Shown: piece by piece, positions 35,755 through 47,089 of the stretch | How the letters are laid out: every line of letters begins with the position of its first letter | How positions within the stretch are numbered: position 1 is the first letter of the stretch | Assembly: GCA_032622095.1 (NCBI GenBank) | Contig: CP136066.1 | Span: 46,908,911-46,972,910 of the forward strand | Direction: 5' to 3' | DNA length: 64,000 bases | Source of the DNA: Siphonodentalium dalli | Taxonomy: Eukaryota; Mollusca; Scaphopoda; Gadilida; Siphonodentaliidae | Notes under the pieces: model-generated | Database searches by the model: none | The model's input: only the letters and a program-made list of their open reading frames with translations | What the model was told of the DNA's origin: nothing | Translations under genes and position numbers: made by a program

Positions 35755-36045
35755 ATGATACATGTCAGCTACCTATCAAAGTGGGTACCAGTGAATGGTT
35801 ATGAGGAACTTCTCCCATCTGATGATGTGCTTTCTACCGATGATGAATTGGGTTGTGACTGTGAGGGATGTGAATCATTTGACGAGTTCGTGGAATGTGA
35901 CTCACCTACTTTTGAATCTGATGATCAGGATACTGATTTGACTAATTATTTACCTGAATTTCATGAACCAGCCGAGGGCCCGAGTCGTACAGTTGTGAGT
36001 ATGGACAGTGTCAATATAAATGACAACCAAACAGCTGGGAAATAA
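35755..36045 (+). CDS. Candidate acidic protein or terminal exon, unknown function
   Basis: A 96-codon frame starts MIHVSYLSKWVPVNGYEELL and is strongly acidic (LPSDDVLSTDDELGCDCEG, ESDDQDTDLTNY), ending NDNQTAGK. An AATAAA lies at about 36152, so it may be a last exon; CATGTCAG within the first codons could serve as an acceptor. It is located at the left edge of the 7-kb segment absent from unit 1. No family was recognised. The composition is protein-like and free of repeats, but a chance ORF is possible. Confidence 0.4.
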   Translation: MIHVSYLSKWVPVNGYEELLPSDDVLSTDDELGCDCEGCESFDEFVECDSPTFESDDQDTDLTNYLPEFHEPAEGPSRTVVSMDSVNINDNQTAGK

Positions 36046-36049
36046 TGGT

Positions 36050-36850
36050 CAATTCTGATCAGTCAAATTGAGAGTTTGCCATAATTATTTAACAATATGT
36101 TTAAACACTGTGTTCCCTTTGTAGAAAGTAAATTTATAAAAATGTTTATAAAGAAATAAACGTAACTAGTAAACAAACAAAACTAAGAGAAAAACAAATC
36201 AACAGTATTTACAGTGTTTGTTCATATATATTTTGCAAATTGTGTTGTTAGTATTTTTCGTTTGTTTTGAAATTAAGGTACCGTTAAGAACAAAATGTGC
36301 TTTGTCACAAATGTACACATACATATTGTTGCTATTTCACATGAAAGTAATACCACCAAAGATTGTGTTTGGTTTGACAGACAAACTCCTTGTACAATAA
36401 ATATGCTTTCATATATTTGCTATAAATATAAAATAAATCAATATTCAGCTGATAATGAACTGTTGTTTTCCTTGATTAAATATTAAAAGTCCTATAAATT
36501 CCTTGCCATAGTACTACAATATGTTTTATTGGACACTTATTGTGAGTTTAAGTAGAAAATATACCAGCAACCATGTGTGAAGTATAACCAGAAACCTCTT
36601 AACAATAGATATGCTGTAGGTGATTTGTCACATTTAACCCTTTCATTATAACATCATTGATGGTGCAGCATTAACAATCCTCTGACAATGCATTCTCCTA
36701 TATATATATGAACCTTCCAGTGAGACATGCCCAATATATAAGAGAATATATTGGCACAAAATTTCAAAACAAAAATCATAAAGTTCAATGAAATACAGAA
36801 GTTGACTGTTTGTAAAGAACTGCAATATTACTGTTTGCAAACTGCAAGAT
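36050..36850. other. No gene seen
   Basis: AT-rich. One inverted TATATA motif pair of the 18.9-kb type lies at 36.68-36.76 kb. Confidence 0.5.
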
Positions 36851-36853
36851 TTA

Positions 36854-37320
36854 AAGGTACTCAATCCGATCAGAGGGTCCTATATTATAATTTCTTTGGC
36901 TTTGGGGGGTAACAAATAATTGATTCGAGTCGAGGAACCTACCAATCAACGCTCAGAGTGATCAGATATCGATATTTGAATTTTCGTTATTTCTATTATT
37001 TCTGTCCCAGAACACAGTCAAAATTGAGATATTATTACCACTTGATTTTAGAGTTAACCATCCTTGTCTGTTTGAATAGTGTTTTGGTGTGCGCATCTCG
37101 AGCAAAATTACGAAGGTAAGGGCGATTATTAGTACTCATCTCGAGAAAATAAAAAATTTCAAAAATCAATATCTAATAACTATGAGCTTTGTTTGATGGG
37201 TTCCTCGACTCGAATCAAATATTTTTTACCCCAAAGCCAAAGAAATAGTAATATAGGACCCTCTGATTGGATTGTTGGAATCTGTTGAGATGGGGACCCT
37301 CTGATCGGATTGAGTACCTT
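36854..37320. mobile_element. Non-autonomous DNA transposon, 467 bp, TA target site
   Basis: The termini AAGGTACTCAATCCGATCAG and its complement at 37320 form inverted repeats extending about 90 bp (through CTTTGGCTTTGG and TTCGAGTCGAGGAACC). TA dinucleotides flank both ends, as for Tc1/mariner-class elements. The right arm contains a second copy of GGACCCTCTGAT. No ORF. Confidence 0.8.
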
Positions 37321-37532
37321 TAATAATTTATTATCTTCGATTTGATCAATTTCGAAAATAAAAATTTGAAATACATTGTTCAGACCATGCACCTGTTAAC
37401 TGTATTACACATATATAGAAACATACATGATATTTTAGAACAAAACAAAACCAGAACTGAAACAAAATATTAGTTTGGTGAATTAAAAAGTTGTTAATAA
37501 AGCTGAAAAGACTCATTCTCACCAATAAAAAA

Positions 37533-37705
37533 GTGCTGAAAGGGAATCCAGGTTTTGAAAATGTGCCGAATGGTACACAGGGGATTGAAATCTCATTCTA
37601 AATCACTTTTAGTTTTCATGTCTGACTACATACAAACGTTAGTGCTGATCACAAACCCCTGTGTACCATTCGGCACATTTTCAAAACCTGGAATACCTTC
37701 AGCAC
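37533..37705. repeat. Hairpin, arms about 50 bp
   Basis: The arm GTGCTGAAAGGGAATCCAGG...GGTACACAGGGG (37533-37588) is inverted at 37656-37705 with only a few mismatches. Confidence 0.85.
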
Positions 37706-38220
37706 TTGTGTTAGAAAAGAAAGTTTGTACAGTCTGACAGAAAAGATTTCTAACAGCTGAATAGCCCCAAATAAGTTATTCTATAATCGCTTTGACCAAA
37801 TTATTCTATATAGATTAACACTAGGATTTCAAATATGAACTAAACTATCTGTTCACCTCCTACTAGTATCTTAACATCATTCCTTTGGGTTTACTGTTTT
37901 ATATATATATTTTTTTTTATATAGCTAAATGCGGGGGGTTAAGACATATACTAAAATAGTTGTTATTGACAAGTTCCACACCCCATTTGTCGGTCGTAAT
38001 TTTATGTGTGCTCTTACTGTTTGTTTTTTTATTAACACACAGAGTTTTATAGTTATAGGCTGTTTATGCACTAAGACAAAAGCGAAATATGTGCATTACT
38101 GTTTGCGTAGGTACAAAGACCATGGACATATTAGGACACAACATGAATTTATGATAGTCCTGTTATTAAAACCCATATGGTATTCCATTTACTAGTCATT
38201 CAGTTTTCAACTTTAAATAT

Positions 38221-38615
38221 GGCAGAAAATATTGCACCAGCAACAACTGAGTCATACGAGAAAAAAGTTTGGTCACTTTGTGCTGAAGATCACTTTGTTT
38301 CGATGAAAACCCTATTTACATATTTTTAACAAGGATCCCGACCTTGTTCAGGAAGAGGAGCCTTATATTTCTTTGAGCTTAAAGGAAGCTGTAAAGCTGG
38401 AAAGGCAGAGAAGTGATTTGCAACAAAACATGACAAAGGTGCATCTCATACCAGTCACCAGTATATATAGGGCATTAGTGAACAGTGCCAGAGCATTTAA
38501 AGTTGTGAAAATTTACAGTGACAAAGGAAAAGTAAAAATAAATCTGCAGCAGGAGGTGACAAAACCCGGGGAAGCAACACGGTATGGGAAAGTGGCTTTC
38601 GACGAGGACTCCTAG
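38221..38615 (+). pseudogene. Candidate frameshifted ORF of unknown family
   Basis: The ATG at 38221 reads MAENIAPATTESYEKKVWSL, then CAEDHFVSMKTLFTY before a TAA in a run of five T. One base off, the frame continues NKDPDLVQEEEPYISLSLKE, then AVKLERQRSDLQQNM, YRALVNSARAFKVVKIY and GEATRYGKVAFDEDS with a TAG at 38613. The two halves look like one protein broken by a homopolymer change, or an exon boundary. Coiled-coil-like charge patterning is visible in the middle. No family recognised. Confidence 0.35.
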
Positions 38616-39039
38616 TATACCAGCGGATTCCATTTGTAATGAAAATGAAATCGATGAATCCATCAGAACAGGAAACTATTAAAAACGCAAGTGTTAATTT
38701 ATAGTGAATATTTTATATTTGTCATATACCAGACCCGATTCATTTGTTTTTAACTCAAGACCGATAGTATGTTAGTCTGTTAGGCTGCTGTCTTAACCGC
38801 GTTGATCTCCTGAGTTTTGACTGTTAATTTACTGCTGGATGAATTAGTCTATATAGAAAGTCAACAGCGCGTATAAACCACTGATAGTTTTGAATAAATA
38901 TCATGAATCTTCTCAAAGCAGCGATAAATAGACACAGAACAATGCCTGCAAATAAGTGAAAAAATAAATTAGGTCTGGTATATGGTGGAAATTGACAATA
39001 GCAAACATGTTCAGATCACAGGTATATTCAGGTTGAATA

Positions 39040-39221
39040 TTAATAAATTTTTATTGTTGGTCCAACTCTATTGGTTGGAACTTGAAACATGGTCACACTT
39101 TCTTCGTCCAACATTTTTGATACATTGTATCGATTCCGTTTCCTCTTGATGCACCATATCAATAGGACGATTACAGCAACACACGCTGCTATGATAGCAC
39201 ATATCAAGATTATCCATTTTC
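39040..39221 (-). CDS. Type I membrane protein, last exon (TM helix and tail)
   Basis: The minus strand shows acceptor AATCTTCAG and an exon entering in phase 1 that reads KWIILICAIIAACVAVIVLL, then IWCIKRKRNRYNV (stop-transfer basic cluster), then a 30-residue tail ending RVGPTIKIY with TAA at 39040. The helix of about 22 hydrophobic residues followed by KRKRNR predicts a single-pass protein with a cytoplasmic C-terminus. The phase matches the donor of the 39882-39705 exon. It lies in the 7-kb segment missing from duplication unit 1. Confidence 0.7.
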
Positions 39222-39704
39222 CTGAAGATTAAATATTGAGAGTTAGCTTACACAAAAAGAGAAAAAAATAAGATTACATCAGCTGTGTATTATTGGCCAA
39301 TTTAGATACTTTTAATATAGTTATAATTTAGAATATGCCAATATAATAAATATCTACTTTGATCACATACCTTGGAGAATATACTTTTCAACAATTGAAA
39401 AGCCAGGGCACAAAATAAACATGAAAACAAACAAAAACTGTCATTTCCTTTATGACGTAATGCCCTAATTAATCACCTGCATAGCCACAGCAGAATTATA
39501 GTTGACATTTTCAGGATTTAGTCGAAAATATGGTTTGTTGCCATTCATCGGAAAGCTCTTGAGAGCTTTCTGATGAATGTCAACATCCCATATTTCTGAC
39601 TAAATCATGAAAATGCTAACCGTAATTCTGCTGTGGTTATGGAGTTGATTAATTAGGACATTACTGTACATGAACAAGTGATATAGTAGTTCATATAAAT
39701 GTAC
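39222..39704. other. Intron with a palindromic MITE
   Basis: Intron between the two membrane-protein exons. It contains the foldback element 39458-39665 and nothing else recognised. Confidence 0.6.
39458..39665. repeat. Foldback MITE, about 208 bp (copy 1)
   Basis: The ends GTAATGCCCTAATTAATC and AATTAGGACATTAC are inverted, with the rest of each arm pairing (CACAGCAGAATTA, TTTCAGGATTTAGTC, ATATGG). The centre is GAAAGCTCTTGAGAGCTTTC. A second family member lies at 41.92-42.12 kb. Confidence 0.9.
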
Positions 39705-39882
39705 CTTGAAGAGCATTTGCAGCATCTGGTATAAAGGCATCAGTCAAGTTTGGGATACTGATAAAGCTGGTGTCAGGTATTGATGAACTTGGTGTGCGTG
39801 TGGTTGTACGCTTTGTGTCACTATATGTCTTGACAGTTGACATCATATTATAATCAGTGCCAGTTTCCACTGCTGACAGTTG
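39705..39882 (-). CDS. Type I membrane protein, Thr/Ser-rich stalk exon
   Basis: The minus strand shows acceptor TTTTGTAG, then QLSAVETGTDYNMMSTVKTY, a TKRTTTRTPSSS stretch and ISIPNLTDAFIPDAANALQ, leaving in phase 1 at donor GTACAT. The Thr/Ser-rich segment suggests an O-glycosylated stalk outside the membrane. It joins in frame to the TM exon at 39221 to give ...NALQ-G-KWII. The upstream exon at 41148-40829 leaves in phase 2 while this one needs phase 0, so an exon is missing between them or a different donor is used. Confidence 0.65.
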
Positions 39883-39947
39883 CTACAAAATAATAACATA
39901 AATAATAATATGTATAGTAAATTAAAAGTATATAAATGTATTTGCAG

Positions 39948-40149
39948 GAAATGAAAGCTGTATCAAAAAAGTTCATAGAAGATATTTTAGAAGTGGAGAG
40001 AACTGACTTAAAAGTATCCCACACTTGGACAAAGATGACGCTAGAGGCAGGATGTCGACAAAAACAAAGAGAGATGCGACAGATGCAGGAAGCTCAAAAG
40101 ATGTCAAGAACTTTGACTGCTTCATTGTTGACGAGACTGCGGTTGACCA
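39948..40149 (+). CDS. Candidate plus-strand exon, charged helical protein
   Basis: Flanked by acceptor ATTTGCAG and donor GTAAGT, the open frame reads EMKAVSKKFIEDILEVERTD, then KVSHTWTKMTLEAGC, RQKQREMRQMQEAQKM and SLLTRLRLT, leaving in phase 1. The RQKQREMRQMQEAQKM portion is predicted helical and charged. Possible continuation exons lie near 40429 or 40546, but neither joins cleanly. It lies on the opposite strand within an intron of the membrane-protein gene. No family recognised. Confidence 0.4.
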
Positions 40150-40828
40150 GTAAGTATTCAATTTTTAAAGTAAAAACATTTTTGATAAATCAATTAGTAA
40201 TTAACCCACAACAAAAACAAAACAAAAACAAAACAAAACAAAAAAGCAAAACAAAAAACAGCTTCATAATTATTGGTAAGACTCATATTTAATATTAGCG
40301 CCATGTGGGACAACCTGGGCATGATGTATTGGCCATGGTAAACACGCCATTATTTAAATAACTTATGTTTTGTTGAAGTTTTTAATTGCTGTTTTTTATT
40401 AATATTTTGTGTTGCTTCGATTTTTATTTAGTAAATGATGAAAGGCAACAGGTGTATGAAACACACACTACATGTGCTTAGGGACCCACACACCTCTATT
40501 GATATTTACAATAGATACAATTTGCAATTTGTTTGAACATTCAGTGAGATATATGAGGACAGTGATGAACCAACCGACAATGGTGACATGGCAGAGTTCA
40601 TTGAATAGACTGGATAGGACAGATTTTAAAGGTAATGCAGTATATCATTTTCCCAGACAATAACTTGTTTAATTTTTGTCAGCAGGTCTGGGTGAAACAG
40701 CAATTTAATCATTCAGTGTATTAGACCATTTGCACTACAATTAGCCTTTTCACAATCTGCACAACATGGTGCTAAGGTTTTAACTTAAATATGGCACAAT
40801 ATTATTTGCGATGCAGGTGGAAACTTAC

Positions 40829-41148
40829 CGAACAATAATCAGTATTGCGTCTACAACGACATTCAAGTCGCAATCAGGGCACATTGCAGTGCTGGCATCG
40901 TCGATCGCCAGGGTAATTACAGAACCAAGAAATTCACAATCTTGAACATCTAACTTGTTTAGGCCGATCAGTCTCAATTTAGTGACACTCCAGTCGATGC
41001 TGCTGGCCACTACAACATATTTGCCTTTTGCAAAACACACTATCTCGTCTGTGCCGGAGTCTGTGATTCTGTGGCAGCTGGTCGAATCGATTAACTCTTT
41101 GAGTGTTATACCTCCAACAACCGCAATTGTCATGAAAAATGACAGCAT
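40829..41148 (-). CDS. Type I membrane protein, first exon with signal peptide
   Basis: The ATG at 41148 starts MLSFFMTIAVVGGITLKELI, a plausible signal peptide, followed by a Cys-containing region (STSCHRITDSGTDEIVCFAK, IGLNKLDVQDCEFLGSV, ASTAMCPDCDLN) and donor GTAAGT in phase 2. Cys spacing and alternating leucines are loosely reminiscent of a small repeat-type ectodomain, but no named domain was recognised. With the exons at 39882 and 39221 it forms a split secreted/membrane gene on the minus strand with at least one unlocated exon. Confidence 0.6.
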
Positions 41149-41149
41149 G

Positions 41150-41915
41150 AAGAATATTTTGATACTTATTCAAAGCTTCAGCACCAAAAAAATAAACAAA
41201 TCTGATCACGTGTGTTTATAATGTTGTTGATCTCACGTGACTGAAACCCCGCGAAAAAAAATTCGACTTCAACCTCGTCGCCAAAGTTAAAGTTTAGTTA
41301 TCTATTTTATTCTATTTTACATGTAGCTTGACTGGTACTGCGACTGTGATCGACGTGAAGCTCACCAGCGTCATCGCCATAAAAGCTCACCCAGCGTCAT
41401 AAGACCAGGGAAAACGTCAACGATAAAAAAGTAGAAGAACAAAAACAGAGATATTGATTGTTGATAATATTAGATATAATAAACTGATAAAACAAATATA
41501 TTTTGTCTTAGTGATTTATAGATAATATACTGCATGGCAATAATAGGTTGTTTATCCGATTATAAAGTGATCATATTGGAAATAGATCAAATTTATAGAT
41601 ATATTGTTTGTTTGTTTTTGTTTGTTTTAGTTTTTTTTCAAATATTTAGAATATATGGGTTTAGTAATTTTGCATTATTTTATTCTTAGCGTAGATAATG
41701 CATTGGTAATTAAAAAGCAATTCTCTGAAAATAAAACAATAGTTAAAAAAAAAGAAGAATCTGCATGCAAACTTTTCGCTGGTAACTACTATTTTGAATT
41801 TTTTGATTGATAATATTAATCAAAACAAACAAAAACAAACAAACAATATATAAGATCAAGTATGCTCATTTATATAAGATAAAAGTATACAAAACAAACT
41901 GGGTGTTATATAATA
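41150..41915. other. No gene seen; 5' flank of the membrane-protein gene
   Basis: AT-rich with AAACAAACAAAAACAAAC and its complement (TTTGTTTGTTTTTGTTTG) at 41.83 and 41.61 kb, which form a weak inverted pair. No promoter motif assigned. Confidence 0.5.
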
Positions 41916-42125
41916 CCGTAAAGCCAAAAGTAATTGCCCACTTAACCACAACAGAAACATAGGTAATTTTTTCAGGATTTAGTCCGAAATATGGTTTGTT
42001 GCCATCCATATGAAAACCGAGAGCTTTCCGATGAATGGCAACAAGCCATATTTCCGACTAAAACCTGAAAAATTACAAATAATTCTGCTGTGGTCAAGTG
42101 TTCAATTACTATGGGCATTACTGTA
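41916..42125. repeat. Foldback MITE (copy 2)
   Basis: Same family as 39458-39665: shared TTTCAGGATTTAGTC, CATATTTCCGACTAA and ATTCTGCTGTGGT blocks in two inverted arms, ends AGTAATTGCCC and GGGCATTACT. Confidence 0.88.
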
Positions 42126-42409
42126 GGAGCTTAGAATACAACTATATGAAAATGACGAGTCCCACGATATACACATATGATAGATGCTCAAAACTGCACC
42201 CCAGAGTTTAGTGTGCTCTGAGTGGATTTGCCTCCACCCCTTGATTGTCCAGTTATAACGCAAGTGCCATACCCTTCATACATAGTGTATAACTCGTGCC
42301 CACCCAACTGATCTGTCGGAAGTGTCGTTGACTGTCATTAACCAGCCTATACTAAAATGTTGATATAAATTAAAAACTGCTAAGATAAAGTTCAGTTCTA
42401 TGCCTAGAT

Positions 42410-42890
42410 CATTCTAAATCTCACCGCTCGCTGACCGAGCCCACCTCGTTTGAACTGTTTACGATTCGGCATTGACTGTAGACCTTACGTACTACGTATA
42501 CCTTTGACTGTAGACCTGCCCATTCGTTGACCGGAAGTGCTGTCATATTCGGCCGGAAGTGGGTGGATATGTCGGTGGTGCTGCCGTACGTTACCGGTAT
42601 ACATAAACACAAAAGTTCAGAGTAAACAGAGTTGACCCCCCTTTGTTATGACAAGTGCTGCGTTGGAAACCGAGCTCTGCATAGAGTTTGGCGGGTGACA
42701 TGCTTTCCTAAATCTCACGACAGACACTGTTCGCTGAACGAGTCCACCTCAATCGAACCGTTTACGGTTCGTTCGGCTTTGACTGTAGACCTGCCGTTTG
42801 TCCGAGCAGAAGTGCTGTCATAATCGACCGGAAGTGGGTGGATGTGTCGGTGGTGCTACCCTACGTTACCGGGATACCGGAAGTGACGCA
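42410..42890. repeat. Two-copy tandem duplication, about 290 bp apart
   Basis: 42410-42600 and 42707-42880 share TCTAAATCTCAC, TTGACTGTAGACCT, GAAGTGGGTGGAT, GTGTCGGTGGTGCT and ACGTTACCGG in order. The segment between carries GGTGACATGCTTT, also found at 35718-35730. Confidence 0.75.
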
Positions 42891-42939
42891 TTGGAGTCGA
42901 CCGGAAGTCGAGTGTGCAACCGCCCCATACACATACTAC

Positions 42940-44092
42940 TGCTGGGTTGATGGAGTTGCAGCCTGTGGATGTTTTTATTCGCTATAAATGGTATGAGAAC
43001 AAGTTTCAAATACACGATTTGGTAAACAGTAAATGCAAAATAGCATTTCTAGATTGTAGTAAATCTCATAAGACTGATTTACTCAAACTGTATATCATTT
43101 TCAAGAGAACTGATTTTAAGTATTGTAGGATATTATACATAGGGATATGATGTTTTGGTCGCATGCGTTTAGTCTTCCACAATTTCCCCATGGAGCTAAT
43201 TGCAAGCCGTCATTTAGCCTATTAAGAGAACACATTGCAACGTCAATGCTTGAATCCCGAGAGCGCTGAATGATATCGAAGAGTGTTCACTTCTCAATCC
43301 GAATCGTCTTTGTCGTTTTCAGCAGCGACGACTTCTATCCGTGTATTGTTGTTGCGACTCTGGGGGATTTTGTTATTCGCGTATTTTGTTACAGAATTGC
43401 ACAATCACAGTACAACACTATCTTTGACAGAACACGTTTGAGCTTCCAGCGCTTCGTTCTGTACCGTCAGTGTAAAAGTCGGAATTAGCGAACATACAAC
43501 CGCAGACGAATAGCGCTATATGCGCAATGAGCGCGGAGCCGCACTACCATAATAGGGCAACGATTTAATTACATGTATGAGACAGCGTTTTCTGCTATGT
43601 TTGTGATTCGCACGCGTCCCACGACGTCTGGAGAAACTCATTGCCTCATGTGCGTCCTGATTATCTGAAATTCGCGGCATACCGCGCAGCAACACGTCAG
43701 ATCGAAGGACCTTAACACTTTCATGACTGGAGCGCGCTAGTGCAGCATTGAATATGCTGTGTCATGACATAGGGAGCCTCGTATAGATAAGAGAATACAC
43801 TGGCGTTCAAAGTAAAGGTAAATAGTGTTAGGCCAATGCATTCTCTTCTATGTGAGAGGCACCATATGGGCGACTCGCATATATAAGAGAATGCATTGGG
43901 ACAGGGTTTTCGTAATTTTTTAGGAAGCTCCAGTCATGGAAGGGTTAATTGTTACCTGCCTGTTAAGGAAGAATATATGCCCGTCGTCTATGTTCCTTTC
44001 TTCCAAAGACATGAATGTCTCTCGTGTGCATATCATCAACGCCAAAACATTAACCTGAAAGGAAGAATCGTGAGCATAGTACCTCTAAACAC
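42940..44092. repeat. Paralogue of 17.95-19.20 kb
   Basis: Strong same-orientation similarity to unit 1 from GGGTTGATGGAGTTG onwards, including both ATGATATCGAAGAGTGTTC ORF starts at 43270 and 18287. The ORFs diverge in frame between copies, arguing against coding. Confidence 0.8.
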
Positions 44093-45102
44093 TACGTGGA
44101 GAGCTATGTGAACAAAAATAATATTCGTACATTTCTCATTATCGTTTGATTTTTTGTGATTCAGTCTTGAAAAATCTCGGTTTGTACTCTGTTTGCTGCT
44201 GTGCAGTACAGTAACAAGAGCAAGTCATCAATATTAAAGCCGAGGAAACAATGACGCCATCACACCTAGTTTGATATTTGCGATTTAAATATTGGAGGGA
44301 AGGATATTAACGCGTCTCAAGTCAATTTCAACCAAAATAAGTTCGCAGTCCGTCATACCTGGCTGTGGAAACACGGATAGAGTCTGGTACTCGGTGGAAT
44401 ATCCAGGTCGAAAAATAGATTCAATTTCCAAGAAATACAAAACGAAAAATGGCTTCGTTTAGTCAACATTCATCACGGAACCAACTGACAATGCTGGACA
44501 CCATATTGTTCTATGTGAATCTGGTATACTCATCGGCAAAACAACTGCGGTGCGGATCCTCGCATAGCCGTGACCGATTGATGTTGTAGGCGCCAAACAT
44601 TATTATACACGTATTTTCTCCTATTTAGACGAATCTTGTAAACATCGGTGATTGACCAGCGTCGAAACCACATGATAGGATGGCGTCGCTGTGAGAGCTT
44701 ACTCGCAAGTTATAAGTCAAAGTAAGCCAAGTGCTCATTCACTCTTGCCGCATGTCGAGGATCAATAATCAAACAAATACATCATAACACACTGGAGCTC
44801 TGAAACTCAAAACATTCCAGCCAATGACCGATATCACGCTACCACAGTTTGCATGTACCGCCTTACTGACGTTTAGGTTGATGGCAACTGTCACTCACAT
44901 TGTAATTGATATGGCACAGCTGTGTATGTCACTCGTCTCTGTACACGCACAAATGAGTCTTACTGGACGCACAGGCACGTTACGTCTCGCGCCAATTGTC
45001 ACAAAACGTCCACACATAAAGGCAGCCCACATATGTTGCCATCCTACGTACAACTGCCATACATTTGATACAAGCCAATGTCTTTTCGCATTTTGACATT
45101 GG
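44093..45102. other. Unit-2-specific 1 kb in place of the satellite structure
   Basis: No similarity seen to unit 1. The ORF at 44824-45096 has no recognised domain. Homology between units resumes at AAAGGCTGCATT. Confidence 0.55.
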
Positions 45103-45839
45103 TGATATCAAAAGGCTGCATTATAATACACCGAGAAAATTCGGATGAATATGATTAACATAGGGTTATATCTCAAACATTTTGGACCATTTTAACTTAC
45201 CAAAACCTTCCCGCAAGTCACTATGACTGAATCTGACCTTAGTCAGAGTTACTAAGTTACACTAAGAATATTCATTGCTATAACTGTTAAATAACCATGG
45301 AGTACGTACATCACAATCCTTTAAGATCTATAATGGTACGAATATGAGGGTAGGAGATATTGGCGTATATATATATATACGAACTTCAGTCAGCCCATAC
45401 AAATTGCAACACTATTTGGATAACAGGCTTTAAGAGCCCGCCACATTCGCAAATGGCCATCAACAAACTAAAGTATGCAATGAAAAACGTTTTTATTATT
45501 TTTTTCGCAAACATTCATGGTTGCAGATTGTAAACTGAGCGCATATCCTAGTTGGGTTCATAAGTTAGATAACGCAAATATTTTCTGTCAAACTCTCCAA
45601 TTACCAGCCTTGAACATTGTTGTTTTTATTTTTGTTTAAATCACTTTGTGACATAATTAGAACGTATCTCTCATATTATGAGGGTGAACGCGTGTTGCTA
45701 TAGTAATATGACATAGTTGTTTACCTTGGATATCGAGGATAACAATTTTCCTCAAATTGATTTGAAATTGAGATGTTTTGAACATTCATGAATGGGGCGC
45801 GTGCTTAATTGATTGAACGATTGCCTACATGCTTTCAAC

Positions 45840-46110
45840 TCGGTCTCTGAGTTTGGATATATTCTCTGGAATTCTCTACCGTTGATAATCCGCAGCTGTC
45901 CTGGATATGATGAATTCAAAAGTCTTTTGGAAAATCATTTATTCGCAGAATATTATTCTGAACATTTGGAGTGGAACTAATTGTGTAGCTTTCAATGCAA
46001 GCTACACAATTATTGCATGTTTGAACAGTGCATTTAGGAATTTGTTAGTTTATTTTAATATTGTCAAGCGCCTTGAAACCTCGGTGATATGTAAGCTATA
46101 CACGAAATGT
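45840..46110 (+). mobile_element. LINE 3' fragment, unit 2 copy
   Basis: Paralogue of 29225-29510: the frame at 45867 reads WNSLPLIIRSCPGYDEFKSL and then LENHLFAEYY, followed by AAGCGCCTTGAAACC. The segment GTAGCTTTCAATGCAAGCTAC forms a local hairpin. Confidence 0.72.
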
Positions 46111-46357
46111 GTCATATGGTATTATTTGATATGATTTTATATCGCATTGGATGAGTCTTGGAACTGATATCACGAAATGTCCACCAAATTACATTTTCAC
46201 CTTTCCGGTGAATAACTCACAACAACTTTGTCGTTTTTCCTTAAACTTTTCAACCTTTTCTCATGAAAATAATCACATAACCTGACATAATGAGCTTAGT
46301 TATGACTTATTCCTAGAACATGACAAACCTTTTTTCGCAGTGATAGTGTATACTCAC

Positions 46358-46502
46358 ATTGAATGTTTCTCTCCAAGCATCGGTGCTCCCCGATAATAAA
46401 GCCGCTGGTTGTTTACCAATTCCAGCGTTATTTACACAAACATCAATACCACCAAATTTTTCCTTGATGACCCTTTTTGTCTTTCATGCTCTCTGCCATC
46501 TC
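46358..46502 (-). pseudogene. SDR gene A, exon 2 with 62-bp deletion
   Basis: Acceptor ATTGCAG and donor GTGAGT are preserved, and both edges match exon 2B (EMAESMKD at the start; GGIDVCVNNAGIG, SGSTDAWRETFN at the end). Sixty-two bases between codons for KKG and HQG are missing compared with 29884-29678, so the downstream part falls out of frame. The deleted portion encodes the CDLT cofactor-contact segment. This inactivates the gene A reading frame unless the exon is skipped. Confidence 0.88.
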
Positions 46503-46984
46503 CTGCAATACATTAGTGTGTAGCTATAGGGTTTTGGGGCCTACATTGTTTTGGCAGAGTGTCAATGCGTGTGCCATGAAAATGTCGATAAGGGGTCAAA
46601 CTTGAATTTCATCAAGTGTGTCCATATATAGCAGCCATATTTTGCGATCTTTGTCAACCGAATGATACGTTTGGGTTGCGAAGTAATCGCTGCAGTTATC
46701 CGGAAAAAAATTATTCCGATCACCGAAGTCACGGCAAACTGTGACCTCTCGACCTCTACGTATCTATATTTCTCGACAAAATCTAGCAGAATGTTTGCCC
46801 GCCTGATAACAAAAATCAAGGTAGTGATAAAATTATTTAGCATATTTACAAATCGAAATCAAACAGCGCTAAACTTTGAAAAGCAAAACCCTTGAAAGAA
46901 AACAAATACTTTTACTCCCGAAACAGCTAATACGCACACTGTTGTATAGCGAAAAATACTTAATCGGAGTTCACGTTTAGATAG

Positions 46985-47085
46985 CGATTTAAATTTAATC
47001 GCTATCACACACATAACCCGAGGATAGGATTGAGGTTATAATTATTGCTGAAATAACGGAGATGTTTGAAGAAGGTATTTTAAAG
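46985..47085 (+). repeat. Dispersed repeat, inverted copy at 60.09-60.19 kb
   Basis: ATAGCGATTTAAATTTAATC... through CCTCAATCCTAACC complement and GAAATAACGGAGATGTTTGA matches the reverse complement of 60093-60180. Confidence 0.8.
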
Positions 47086-47089
47086 TAGA

